The notes beneath the pieces were generated by a model, which was given only the letters and a program-made list of their open reading frames with translations, made no database searches and was not told the origin of the DNA. Below, in pieces: positions 1 through 12,560 of a stretch of DNA of 64,000 nt. The position numbers were made by a program, and so were the translations under genes. The DNA comes from Arthrinium phaeospermum. Its lineage: Eukaryota; Ascomycota; Sordariomycetes; Amphisphaeriales; Apiosporaceae. Where the stretch lies: contig QYRS01000017.1 of NCBI GenBank assembly GCA_006503535.1, positions 1 through 64,000 on the forward strand, read 5' to 3'. Numbering within the stretch: the stretch's first letter is position 1; each line of letters opens with the position of its first letter.

Positions 1-330
1 CCTACCCTCCCTCCCTAACCCCGGGTAAAATTCATAGAATCTAACCCTACACATATTGGTAGCGGTTAGCGGTTTCCATATATAGAATCTTAATCATGGA
101 GTCCTACTCCCATTCCGGCATAGAATCCTACTGCGGTTCCATAGAATCCTACCCATGGAATCGGAATCGTACTCCTATTCCGGCATGGAATCGTACTACG
201 GTTCCATAGAATCTTACCCATGGAATCGTACTCCCATTCCGGCATAGAATCCTACCCCTACCTTTCCGGCTGCCCCACGCCGCACGGGTAAAATTCATAG
301 AATCGTACTGCGATTCTACGTATACTATAT
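1..330. repeat. Degenerate tandem repeat at window edge
   Basis: Units built on GAATCSTACYS and TATTCCGGCATRGAATC recur across this stretch. The phrase GGGTAAAATTCATAGAATC occurs twice, near 24-42 and 287-305, as a direct repeat flanking the array. Base composition is normal and CpA/TpG are present, unlike the AT-rich block that begins immediately after, so this DNA appears to have escaped the mutation process. No open reading frame is supported. It could be a minisatellite or the edge of a larger satellite lying outside the window. Confidence 0.7.
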
Positions 331-1439
331 GGTAGGAATTTATTTTTTATATAAACTTTTTAAATTTATATTATTTTTTATATTTAATTATTTTAATTTT
401 TAATTAACCTGTTTAAATATTTAATTAAATATTTCGTTAATTAATAACGCGATAGTTACGTAATTAAATATATTTAATATATTTATTAAAAATTATTTAA
501 CGAATTAAGTTTCGTTATTATAATATTTATAAATTTTATTATTATCGATTTAATAAAATTATTTTATATTATAAAGTAAATTATAAAATAAATTATAAAT
601 AATTTCCGCCGAATAAAATCGGTGTTTTATAATAAAGAAAAAGTATTTAAAAATAATAATAAATAATAAATAATATATTACGGCGTATTAAATTAATTAA
701 ACTTTATTACTATTATATACCTTTTATATTATTAAATTTTATTAGAGTTTTATTATAAAATAATTATAAAATAATTATAAAATAATTATTAAATAATTTT
801 TAAAAGATTTAATATTTTTATATTAATTTTTATTAAGCGATTTAATCGATTTTTTATTTAAATAAACCGATCCGCGTTATAAAGTATTAGTTTCGATTAA
901 AACGCTAAGATATTTTAATTATTTTTATAAATTAAAAATTATAATAAAATATTAATAAATATAGTATATTTATAAAACGCGGTTTTATTTTTAAACGTAC
1001 TCGTACGCGCTTAATTATGTTAATTTTTTATTTTATATTTTTAATTAAAATTAGTTCGATATAATTATATTATATATAATTATTTAATTTAAAGGTTAAA
1101 TAAAAAATAAATTTTATTTTTTTTTTTTTAATTTTAATTAATACGTAAAATAATATATTTAAAAATTAAAATTTATACGAGTTTATTAATATATTATAAT
1201 ATTTATTAATTTTATCGTTATTTTATAACGATAATTAAAAAAAATCGTTATAAAATAATTATAAAATAATTATAAAATAATTATAGAATAATTTTATATA
1301 AATATAATTATTATTTATCGATAATTATAAAATTTATAATAGCGATATTATATTTAAAAAATAATTATAAAAAAAATATATTTTATATACGCTATTTCGT
1401 TAAAATTAAGCGTTTCGTTTAATTATTATATTTTTTTTA

Positions 1440-1760
1440 AAATATTTATTATAAAGTAATTATAAAATAATTATAAAATAAACTTTTTATATTTAAAAGT
1501 TTTTAAATTTTATATCGGTCGATTTTTTAAATATATTATATATTAAACCTATTTAATTAAAACGATATTATAAGGTAATCGAGTTAGTTTAAGCGTTAAA
1601 ATATTTTAAATAATATATTAAAAAAAAGGTAATATAAAAAAGGATTTTATAATACGTTTAAATATATAAACCGCGTATAAAAGTTAAAATTTTTATTAAA
1701 CCCGTCGCAATTACCGTTTTTAAAATATAAAAAAAAAAATTCTAATTATAAAATAATTAC
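1440..1760 (+). repeat. Copy 1 of ~450-bp higher-order AT-rich module
   Basis: A run of 11-bp units (TTATAAAATAA) is followed by a T-rich start (CTTTTTATATTTAA). A diverged module follows with an ACGATATTATAARRTAA block and a stretch ending in ATTCTAATTATAAAATAATTA near 1,740. The same order of landmarks is found at about 6,290, 6,740 and 8,630. Cytosines survive mainly in CpG. Confidence 0.5.
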
Positions 1761-1899
1761 TTTATAATTTTATAATAATTTTATTAAATTTAAAATAAAT
1801 AAAAAAATATGGCGTATAATATAATTATTTACGGCGGCCGCGTTTATATATATAAAATTTTATCGAGTTTACGATTAATATAGTTATAATATAAATTTA

Positions 1900-2920
1900 A
1901 AAAACCGTTTTCGTTATAAAATAATTATAAAATAATATTAAATGTATTTAAATATAAAAAATATAAAATAATTATAAAATAATTATAAAATAATTATAAG
2001 GTAATATTAAAATATTTAAATATAAAAACGTTATAAATAATAAAAATAATATTAAAAATATTAAATATAAAAACGTTATAAAATAATTATAAAATAATTA
2101 TAAAATAATATTAAAAATATTTAGATATAAAAACGTTATAAAGTAATTATAAAATAATATTAAAAATACTCGAATATAAAAATATTATAAAATAATTATA
2201 AAATAATATTAAAATATTTAAATATAAAAATATTATAAAATAGTTATAAAATAATTATAAAATAATATTAAAAATATTTAAATATAAAACGTATAAAGTA
2301 ATTATAAGTAATATTAAAAATATTAAATATAAAAATATAAAGTAATTATAAAATATATTAAAAATATTTAAATATAAAAACGTTATAAAGTAATTATAAA
2401 ATAATTATAAAATAATATTAAAATATTTAAATATAAAAACGTTATAAATAATTATAAAATAATTATAAAATAATTCTAAAGTAATATTAAAAATATTTAA
2501 ATAAAAACGTTATAAAGTAATTATAAATAATATTAAAAATATTCGGATATAAAAACGCTATAAAATAGCTATAAAATAATATTAAAAATATTTAAATATA
2601 AAAACGTTATAAAATAATTATAAATAATATTAAAAATATTTAAATAAAAACGTTATAAAATAACTATAAAATAATATTAAAAATACCCGGATATAAAAAT
2701 TATAAAATAATTATAAAATAATATTAAAAATATTCGAATATAAAAACGTTATAAAATAATTATAAAATAATTATAAAATAATATTAAAAATATTCGAATA
2801 TAAAAACGTTATAAAATAATTATAAAATAATTATAAAATAATTATAAAATAATATTAAAAATATTTAAATATAAAAATATTATAAAATAACTATAAAGTA
2901 ACTATAAATAATTATTAAAT
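1900..2920. repeat. Tandem repeat family A (~45-65 bp units)
   Basis: About 18-20 diverged units, each made of AAAACGTTATAAA, one to four 11-bp TTATAAAATAA units, then AATATTAAAAATATTTAAATAT. Unit length varies mostly with the number of 11-bp elements. The CG of AACGTT is often kept while other C/G positions are lost, as expected for RIP. Confidence 0.7.
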
Positions 2921-5384
2921 ATATTTATTAATACTATAAAATAAATAAAAGTAATTAATTATATAATAATTAAAAAATAATTATAAAATAAAAATGATTA
3001 ATTTATTTATTATAAATTATTTAAAATATTAAATAAAAAGTATAAAAATAAAATTTAATTAAATTAATTCTTTTATAAAATTTATAAAAATATATATATA
3101 AAAAATTTAATAAATTAAGTTTCTTTTAATAGAGTTTAATAATAAGGTTTTATTACCGCTTATAAAACTTATTTATATAATATTTTAAAATAGAATATAT
3201 TTTCTTTTTAAATTATAATAAATAAGTTATAATAATATATATATATATATTTATATTTATAAAATAAAATTATAAAAACTTTTATTTTATAAATTAAAGA
3301 TTATTTTTTAAATATAATATTATATTTTAAAGATGTTTAAATAAATAATAAAATATTATATTAAATTAAATTTAAATTATAATTAATTTAATATATTATA
3401 ATTAAAAAAATAATTACCTCTTAATCCTTACGTATTAAGTATAATATTTAAAGTTTTTAAATTTTAAATAAGTTTCTTAATAAATTTATAATATAAGTAT
3501 TTATTTATTAAGCTTTATTTTTAAAAGGTTTAATATATATAAAAAACGAATATTTATTATATATTAATATACCTTTTATTATTTAAAAAAAGTATTATAT
3601 ATTATAAATATCGTCTATTGTTTTATACGTTATAATATAAAAACTCGTTATAAATAATATTATTAAATAAATACTCTTAAATATATTATATTAATTAATA
3701 TTATAAAGTAATACTTATACTTAATATATTACCGTTATTAAACGGCTATTATTAAGCTATAATTAAAGATATATACCTAAAAAACATTTATTTATATAAA
3801 AAAAAAATAATATTATTATAATTAATATTTATTAAAATTATTACTTATAATATATTTAAATAAAATAATAGGTTTAAAAAAGTTTTTAAAAATTAAAATA
3901 AAAATATAAAAAAATATCCCTATTTAAAAATAAGAATACCGTAATTATTTTATATATATTCTTTAATATTTAAAAATTTCTTTAATTTATTAACTATATT
4001 AATAAATATTATATTATTTAAACGTTTTTTAATAATTACCTCGAAAATAATAGATATTTATAATCATTTTTGTTAATAATTAACGGGATTTTAAATTTAA
4101 TTATATATTTAAAAAACTATTTAATATAAATTTTTAATAATAAATATAACTTAATAAATTTTTAAAAAATATTAATTAAATAATTTTTAATATTAAATTA
4201 AAGTTTAAAAAATTAAAAATATAAGCGATAATTTTATAAAATACGCATCTTATTAATATTTAACCCTTATATAAAATACTATTAATTATTAAGCATTATT
4301 AAAATAAATAAATAAATATATAATAACTAGTTATAAATTATAATATATTAAAGTAAATTTTAGAATTTTTTTTTTAAAATTAAAAAATTACCTTTAATTC
4401 GTTTAAATTAATTATAAGCTATTAAAATAACTTTAATATAAATAATAAATATTAAATAACGAGTTTATATTTTTAACGAAATTTTATTAATTTTAAGAGT
4501 ATTTAAATTATTAAAAATAAAGAAAATATAATTTTTATCATTTAATACTTATTATAACTATTAAAATCGAAAAATTAATAATTATATCCTTTTTTTATAA
4601 ACACTATTAAAAACTTTAATCGTTAATTTACACTATAAATAAACCTTTAAAAAAGTTAAATTTTTAAACAGGAACGTTATAAAATAATAAAAACTATTAA
4701 TCTTTTATTATTATTAATTTAAAGCCCTTAGCGATTATTATAATAAGCGGTAAAAATAGCCGTAAAAACTTAAAAATTATAATAAAATATTATAGCTTAT
4801 ACTTTTAATAAAACGAATAAATAAATCTTAAATAATTATCGGCTTTATAAACTTAATAAATAACTCGATCCGGTAATTTATACCGCCGATACTTTTAAAG
4901 GGTTAAATTATCTTATTTAAATCGAATCCTAATAAATATTCTTTAAAACCCTTAGCGATTACTTTTATCGAACTTAAAAATAATTAATAAACCTTAAAAA
5001 TTATAATTAAAATTAATAATTATACTTTTAATTATATAAGCAACGAATTAAAAATATTTATTAATCTTATAAAATTTAACTAATAGTTTAAAATTATTAA
5101 TTTACGTTATTAATAAACCCTTTAAAAAATTAAATTATTAAGCTTTATAATTAATTTTAATAGATATTTTTATACCCTTAGCGGTTATTAAAACTAGGTA
5201 TTTTAATATAAACTTCGATATAAATTATTAAAGCGAAAAATTACCTTTAAATTTAACGTCCTTTTTAAATAAATACTTATACCTTATTTAAAAAAGTTAT
5301 TAATTATTATACTTACGTTATAACCTTAATATACGATAAAAATAAATTAAATATAAAATAAATAAAAAAATTTAAAAAAATAAC
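2921..5384. other. Non-tandem AT-rich RIP-like DNA
   Basis: This part of the block has no obvious short-period tandem structure. It keeps slightly more C in CpT and CpC contexts, for example around 3,415-3,440 and 4,860-4,960. It may be one or more RIP-degraded transposon copies. No translated similarity can be recognised because stop codons occur every few codons in all frames. Confidence 0.5.
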
Positions 5385-5900
5385 GTAAAAATTATAATAT
5401 ATTTTATAGATTTATTTAAAATCCGGTCGATTTATCTTTTAAAATAATTAAAAAATTTAAAAAAATAATATAAAATTTATAAATTTACTTAAAATCTTAC
5501 TTATTTAATTTTAAAATAACTAGAAAATATAGAAAAAAGACTTAAAAAAAATAATTTATCCTAAATTTACTTAAAATTTTATTTATTTAACCTTTAAAAT
5601 AATTAAAAAATATAAAAAAAGGATTTAAAAAAAATAACTTATTTTATAAACTTATTTAAAATTTTACCTATTTAACTTTTAAAATAACTAAAAAATATAA
5701 AAAAAAGACTTAAAAAAAATATATTTTATAAACTTACTTAAAATTTAATTTATTAACCTTTAAAATAATTAAAAAGTTTAAAAAATAATTTAAAAATTAT
5801 TATATTTTATAGATTTATTTAAAATTTAATTAATTTAATTTCTATATTATTTAAAAAAATTAAAAATATATTTTAAAAATATAATTAATTTTATAGATTT
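5385..5900. repeat. Tandem repeat family B (~90 bp units)
   Basis: Five to six diverged copies of a roughly 90-bp unit. The landmarks recur in fixed order: TTTATARATTTAYTTAAAAT, TATTTAACYTTTAAAATAA, TWAAAAARTWTAAAAAAA, then ACTTAAAAAAAATAA. It differs from the other families because the 11-bp TTATAAAATAA unit is essentially missing. Confidence 0.65.
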
Positions 5901-6240
5901 ATTTAAAATTTAATAAACGTACTTTTTTATATACTTATAACCTAAATCAGATTTAAAACCCGACTTAAAAAATTTTATATTATAAAAATAATTTTTAAAA
6001 AAAGATTTATATAAAAAAAAAAAAATCGAAACTTATTTTTATATAAACTATTTTCAAATTTATATAAAAATACCTTATAATTTATTTTATAATTTACCTA
6101 TAACTAAAAATTATTTTATAAATTAAACGTTTATAATAAAACCGATAAAATTAATATATACGTTTTATTTTTAATTTTTAAATAAACTTAATTTTATTTC
6201 TATAAATATTTTAAATATTTTATAAATTTAAATATTATTA

Positions 6241-7060
6241 ACGCTATAAAATAACTATAAAATAACTATAAAATAATTATAAAATAATTATAAAATAACT
6301 TTTTTATACTTAATTATTTTTAATTTTATAATAAATAATTTACTATATAAGCCGTAAATTTAACCCGCTTAATTTAAACGGCGTTATAAAATAATAAGGT
6401 CGGTTTTTATATTAAAATATTTTCAATTATATATTAAAAAAGTAAAAGCTTAAAAATACGCCGTTTAATATATTAAATAACGTAACTCGAATCGAAACGC
6501 TTAATACCTTATTTATACCTATTAATATCGCCGTTTATATTATAAATAAAAAAAAGTTTTTATTATAAAATAATTACTTTATAATTATAAAATAATTAAT
6601 TAATAATTAAAAAAGATATAAAAATAAATCAAATAATATATTTAAATATAAAAAACGCGATTATATACTTAATATTTTATTTAAATTTATTTTATAACCG
6701 TTTAAAACGTATAATAAAAAAAAAATTCTCATTATAAAATAATTATAAAATAACCTTTTATATTTAATAATTTTTATATTAACGCCGGCTAATTTATTAT
6801 ATATATAATTTTAACTTATTTAATTAAAATAATACTATAAAATAATAAAATTAATTAATATATTAAAATATTTTTAATAATATTTTAAAATTAAAAAGGT
6901 TTAATAATATTAAATAACGTTTTTAATTATATATAATATTTAAAAAATTAAAACTTTTAAAATAATTATTAATATTATTAATTATAATATAAAGCGAAAA
7001 AATAACTTTTATTATAAAATAATTATAAGGTAATTATATAATAAATAAAGAAATAAATAT
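6241..7060 (+). repeat. Copies 2 and 3 of ~450-bp higher-order module
   Basis: Two consecutive modules begin at about 6,290 and 6,740. Each is introduced by 11-bp TTATAAAATAA units and a T-rich start (CTTTTTATAYTTAA). Each contains the TATATAA...TTAA block, an ACTATAAAATAATAA or CGTTATAAAATAATAA block and a later ATTATAAAATAATTA run. The first five 11-bp units at 6,242-6,295 still read CTATAAAATAA, suggesting a less mutated ancestral unit with C at the start. Confidence 0.5.
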
Positions 7061-7379
7061 TAAAAATATAAAATAAACGTTATATTAAAAAAAAAAAAAA
7101 AATTATATTATATATTCGCGTATTTTTATTTTATTTATTAATATTATAAATTTATTAAAAAAATACGATTATTAAAAATAATATATTTATTTAAAATTAA
7201 TAAAATAAATTTATATTTTAATAAAATTTATATAAAATTTATTTTAAAATATTTTTAAAATATTTTTTTATTTTAAACGTAATAATTTTTTTAAATAATA
7301 AATTTAAAAATTAAAACTAAAAAATTTTAATTAATTTATTTTAAATCTTTATAAATTTATTATAATATTTAAATATTAA

Positions 7380-8560
7380 AAGAAAAATATTATAAAATAA
7401 TTATAAATATTTATAAAGTAATAATAAAAAATTTAATCGAAATTTAATATTATTATAAAATAATTATAAAATAATAAAAAATTTAATCGAAATTTAATAC
7501 CGTTATAAAATAATTATAAAATAATAATAAAAAATTTAATTAAAATTTAATATAATTATAAAATAATTATAAAATAATAAAAAAATTTAATTAAATTTAA
7601 TATTATTATAAATAATTATAAAATAATAATAAAAAATTTAATCGAAATTTAATATAATTATAAAATAATTATAAAATAATAATTAAATATTTAATCGAAA
7701 TTTAATATTATAATAAAATAATTAAAAATAATAATAAAAATTTTAATTAAAATATAATAATATATAAAATAATTATTAAATAATTATAAATAATAATAAA
7801 AAATTTAATTAAAATTTAATATTATTATAAAATAATTATAAAATAATAATAAAAAATTTAATCGAAATTTAATATAATTATAAAATAATTATAAAATAAT
7901 AATTAAATATTTAATTAAAATTTAATTATAATAAAATAATTATAAAATAATAATAAAAATTTTAATTAAAATATAATAACGTTATAAAATAATTATTAAA
8001 TAATTATAAAATAATAATAAAAAATTTAATTAAAATTTAATATTATAAAATAATTATAAAATAATAATAAAAAATTAATTAAAATTTAATATTATATAAA
8101 ATAATTATAAAATAATAATAAAAAATTTAATCGAAATATAATAACGTTATAAAATAATTATAAAATAATAATTAAATATTAATTAAAATTTAATATCGTA
8201 ATAAATAATTATAAAATAATAATAAAAATTTTAATTAAAATATATAATATTATAAAATAATTATAAAATAATTATAAAATAATTATAAAATAATAATAAA
8301 AAATTTAATTAAAATTTAATATTATTATAAAATAATAATTAACGATTTAATTTAAATTTTAATAATATTATAAAATAATTATAAAATAATAATAAAATAT
8401 TTAATTAAAATTAAATATTATTATAAAATAATTATAAAATAATAATAAATAAATATTATTAATATAAAATAATTATAAAATAATTATAAAATAATTATAA
8501 TATATTAATAAATAATTTAATTAAAATATAATATTATTATAAAAAAATTATAAAAATAAT
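7380..8560. repeat. Tandem repeat family C (~50-55 bp units)
   Basis: About 20 units of AATAATAAAAAATTTAATYRAAATTTAATA (split here by variation) plus two or more 11-bp TTATAAAATAA elements. TCGA is kept in some copies and TTAA replaces it in others, so individual CpG positions have been lost independently. Unit length varies with the number of 11-bp elements. Confidence 0.7.
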
Positions 8561-8609
8561 AAATATATATATATAATTATAAAATATATATTTAAATATA
8601 ATATATTAT

Positions 8610-8960
8610 ATAATAATTATAAAATAATTATAAAATAATTTTTTTATATTTATTAATTTTTATATTTATATTAATCGATTTATTATATATAACGAAAATT
8701 TAACCCGTTTAATTTAAACGATATTATAAAATAATTAAATTAATTATATATAAAATATTTTAAATAATATTTTATTAAAAAAATATAACGATATATATAT
8801 AATTTTTAATTATAAAAAATATATTTTAATATTTAAAATTTTATATAATCGTTATTTATTATTTATAACGTTAAATAAAAAAAAATTAATATTATAAAAT
8901 AATTATAAAATAATTATATAATAAATAAAAGAATAAATATAAAATATAAAAAACGGATAT
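8610..8960 (+). repeat. Copy 4 of higher-order module
   Basis: Starts with TTATAAAATAA units and a T-rich TTTTTTTATATTTATTAAT. It is followed by TTTATTATATATAACG, TTTAACCCGTTTAATTTAAA and CGATATTATAAAATAA. TTTAACCCG(C/T)TTAATTTAAA is also present near 6,358, which ties this copy to copy 2. Confidence 0.5.
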
Positions 8961-9859
8961 TATTTAAAAAATATAAAATATATTATATATTTTATTATAT
9001 TATTTATTATAAATATTTATTAAAAAGATATAATTTTTTAAATTTTATTTTTATTTAAAATTAATTAAAAAATTTTATTTATTTAAATATATTTTTATAT
9101 TTTAAATTTATTTTAAATTATTTATAATTATTTTATTATTTTAAATACGATAATTTTTTAAAATAATTTATTTAAAAATTATATAAAAAAACTAATTAAT
9201 ATAAATTAATTCTACATTAATTATTATTATATTTAAATTTAAAAAAAAAATTATTATAAAATAATTATAACGTAATTATAAAATATATATAAAAAAATTA
9301 TTTAAATTTAAAAAATATTATAAATAATTTATAAAAATTTAATTAAATAAATATATTAAATAATAATTATAATATAATTATATATTATTATTAATTTTTT
9401 TATATAATTATAAATATAATATTTATTTATTATAATAAAACTTTTTAATATATAACGAATAAAAAAATTTTTTTTAAAAATTAAACGTTTTATTAAAATT
9501 TATATAATATTTTATTTATTATAAAAAAATTAATTAACTATATTATATAATTTTTAATAATATATTTTTATATAATTTAAAATTTAAATATAAAAATAAA
9601 ATAAAAAAATTAAAAGTAATTAATAATTTAAAATTTAAATATAAAAATTTAAAATTAAATAAAAAAAATAATTAAATATATAAAATTAAAAAAAAAAAAT
9701 AAAAAATATATTTAAAATTTATTTAAATTTATTTAATATAAAAAAATATTAAATATTAAAAAAAAATAATAAATTAAAATAAAAAAATATAAAAAATATA
9801 AAATATTAAATAAAAATAATAAATTTAATTTAAAATAATAATAAATAATATAATATAAA

Positions 9860-11770
9860 TATAATATATAAATAATTATAAAATAATAATAAAAAATTTA
9901 ATTAAAAATTAATATTATTATAAAATAATTATAAAATAAATATAAAATAATTATAAAATAATATAAAAATTAAATAAATATAAAATAATTATAAAATAAT
10001 AATAAAAAATAATAATAATATATTATAAATAATTATAAAATAATAATAAAAAATTTAATTTAAATTTAATATCGTTATAAAATAATTATAAAATAATTAT
10101 AAAATAAATAAAAATAATTATAAAATAATAATAAAAAATTTAATAATAAATTAATATTATTATAAAATAATTATAAAATAATTATAAAATAATTATAAAA
10201 TAATTATAAAATAATTATAAAATAATTATAAAATAATTATAAATAATAATAAAAAATTTAATAATAAATTAATATTATAAAATAATTATAAAATAAATAT
10301 AAATAATTATAAAATAATAATAAAAATTAATAATAAATTAATATATTATAAAATAATTATAAAATAATTATAAAATAATTATAAAATAATTATAAAATAA
10401 TAATAAAAATTTAATAATAAATTAATATTATTATAAAATAATTATAAAATAAATATAAAATAATTATAAAATAATAATAAAAAATTTAATAATAAATAAT
10501 TATTATAAATAATTATAAAATAAAATAAAATAATTATAAAATAATTATAAAATAATAATAAAAAATTTAATAATAAATCGATATTATAAAATAATTATAA
10601 AATAATTATAAAATAATTATAAATAATAATAAAAAATTTAATAATAAATTAATATTATTATAAAATAATTATAAAATAAATATAAAATAATTATAAAATA
10701 ATTATAAAATAATAATAAAAAATTAATAATAAATTAATATCGTTATAAAATAAATATAAAATAATTAAAATAAATATAAAATAATTATAAAATAATTATA
10801 AAATAATAATAAAAAATTTAATAATAAATTAATATATTATAAAATAATTATAAAATAATTAAAAATAATTTAATTTAAATTTAATATCGTTATAAAATAA
10901 TTATAAAATAATAAAAAAATTTAATAATAAATTAAATATTATAAAATAATTATAAAATAAATATAAAATAAATATAAAATAATTATAAATAAATATAAAA
11001 TAATTATAAAATAAATATAAAATAATTATAAAATAATTATAAAATAATAATAAAAAATTTAATAATAAATTAATATTATTATAAAATAATTATAAAATAA
11101 ATATAAAATAAATATAAAATAATTATAAAATAAATATAAAATAATTATAAAATAAATATAAAATAATTATAAAATAAATATAAAATAATTATAAAATAAA
11201 TATAAAATAATTATAAAATAATTATAAAATAATAATAAAAAATTTAATAATAAATTAATATTATTATAAAATAATTATAAAATAATTAAAAATAATTTAA
11301 TTTAAATTCGATATTATTATAAAATAATTATAAAATAATAATAAAAAATTTAATAATAAATTAATATTATAAAATAATTATAAAATAAATATAAAATAAA
11401 TATAAAATAATTATAAAATAAATATAAAATAATTATAAAATAATTATAAAATAATTATAAAATAATAATAAAAAATTTAATAATAAATTAATATTATTAT
11501 AAAATAAATATAAAATAATTATAAAATAAATATAAAATAATTATAAAATAATAATAAAAAATTTAATAATAAATTAATATTATTATAAAATAATTATAAA
11601 ATAATTAAAAATAATTAATTTAAATTTAATATTATAAAATAATTATAAATAATAATAAAAAATTTAATAATAAATTAATATTATTATAAAATAAATATAA
11701 AATAAATATAAATAATTAAAAATTAAATAAAATAATTATAAAATAATTATAAAATAATAATAAAAAAATA
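9860..11770. repeat. Tandem repeat family D with long 11-bp runs
   Basis: Units of AATAATAATAAAAAATTTAA plus TAATAAATTAATATTAT are separated by uninterrupted runs of TTATAAAATAA and a variant TATAAAATAAA. The longest perfect 11-bp runs lie around 10,155-10,240 and 11,100-11,225. Almost no C or G remains, so this is the most extreme part of the block. Confidence 0.7.
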
Positions 11771-11939
11771 TTTTAATAAAAAATTAAAAAAAAATTCTTT
11801 AAAAAATAAATTAAAAAAATAAATATTTTCGAAAAATAAATTTAAAAAATTAATATTTTTAATAAAAAATTAAAAAAAAATAAATATTTTCGAAAAATAA
11901 ATTAAAAAATTAATATTTTAATAAAAAATTAAAAAAAAA

Positions 11940-12350
11940 AATATTTAAAAAATAAAAAAAATTAAATTAAAAAAATATTTAAAATAAATTTTTTTAATCG
12001 AAAAAATATTTAAAATAAATTTTTTCGATCGAAAAAATATTTAAAATAAATTTTTTTAATTAAAAAATATTCGAAATAAATTTTTTAATCGAAAAAATAT
12101 TTAAAATAAATTTTTTCGATCGAAAAAATATTCGAAATAAATTTCTTTAATCGAAAAAATAATAAAATAAATTTCTTCGATTAAAAAAATATTCGAAATA
12201 AATTTTTTAATTAAAAAAATAATAAAATAAATTTTTTTGATTAAAAAAATATTCGAAATAAATTTCTTCGATCGAAAAAATATTCGAAATAAATTTCTTT
12301 AATTAAAAAAATTTTCGAAATAAATTTTTTCGATCGAAAAAATTTTAAAT
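11940..12350. repeat. Tandem repeat family E (~30-31 bp palindromic units)
   Basis: About 12 copies of AAAAAATATTYRAAATAAA followed by TTTTTTYRATYR. Where both CpG pairs survive, the junction TTTTTTCGATCGAAAAAA is a perfect 18-bp palindrome. TTCGAA also survives in several copies. CpG-rich and TpA-rich versions alternate, as expected for C-to-T change at a shared ancestral unit. Confidence 0.75.
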
Positions 12351-12381
12351 TTTTTTTTTTTAAAAAAATATTAAAAAATTA

Positions 12382-12445
12382 TTTTAAATTAAACGAATTT
12401 TTTTTTTCTATTAATTTCCTTTTTCTACCTTCGTTTAATTTAAAA
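12382..12445. repeat. Inverted repeat at edge of AT-rich block
   Basis: TTTTAAATTAAACGAA at 12,382-12,397 is the exact reverse complement of TTCGTTTAATTTAAAA at 12,430-12,445, giving a 16-bp stem and a 32-nt pyrimidine-rich loop. It sits just before composition returns to normal. Confidence 0.8.
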
Positions 12446-12560
12446 AAACGATATTTTAAAACTAAATAATATAAAAATTATTATCCGTATTTTTATTATA
12501 TTAAAACTAATAATAAAATATTAAAAACTAAGCAAATTATTACTATTATTTATATATTAC

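Larger units (their letters stand above)
331..12560. other. AT-rich, RIP-like heterochromatin block
   Basis: About 12.2 kb of almost pure A/T with no usable open reading frame on either strand. The remaining C and G sit overwhelmingly in CpG, with some CpT and CpC, while CpA and TpG are almost absent and TpA is everywhere. That is the signature of repeat-induced point mutation, which changes C to T mainly in CpA. Loss by deamination of methylated CpG would instead have removed CpG first. Several tandem-repeat families lie inside and are listed separately. The block ends between about 12,360 and 12,560, where normal composition resumes abruptly. It could be a regional centromere, a subtelomeric tract or a nest of RIP-destroyed repeats; the sequence alone does not decide. 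Confidence 0.85.

Noticed and set aside
1..60. CCCTAAC-like bases as telomere repeat
   Set aside because: Only isolated partial matches (CCCTAACC, TAACCCTA), no tandem TTAGGG/CCCTAA array.
1900..12350. CRISPR-like arrays
   Set aside because: The repeats have variable unit lengths and no unique spacers, the base composition is eukaryotic RIP-like, and no cas genes exist in the window.
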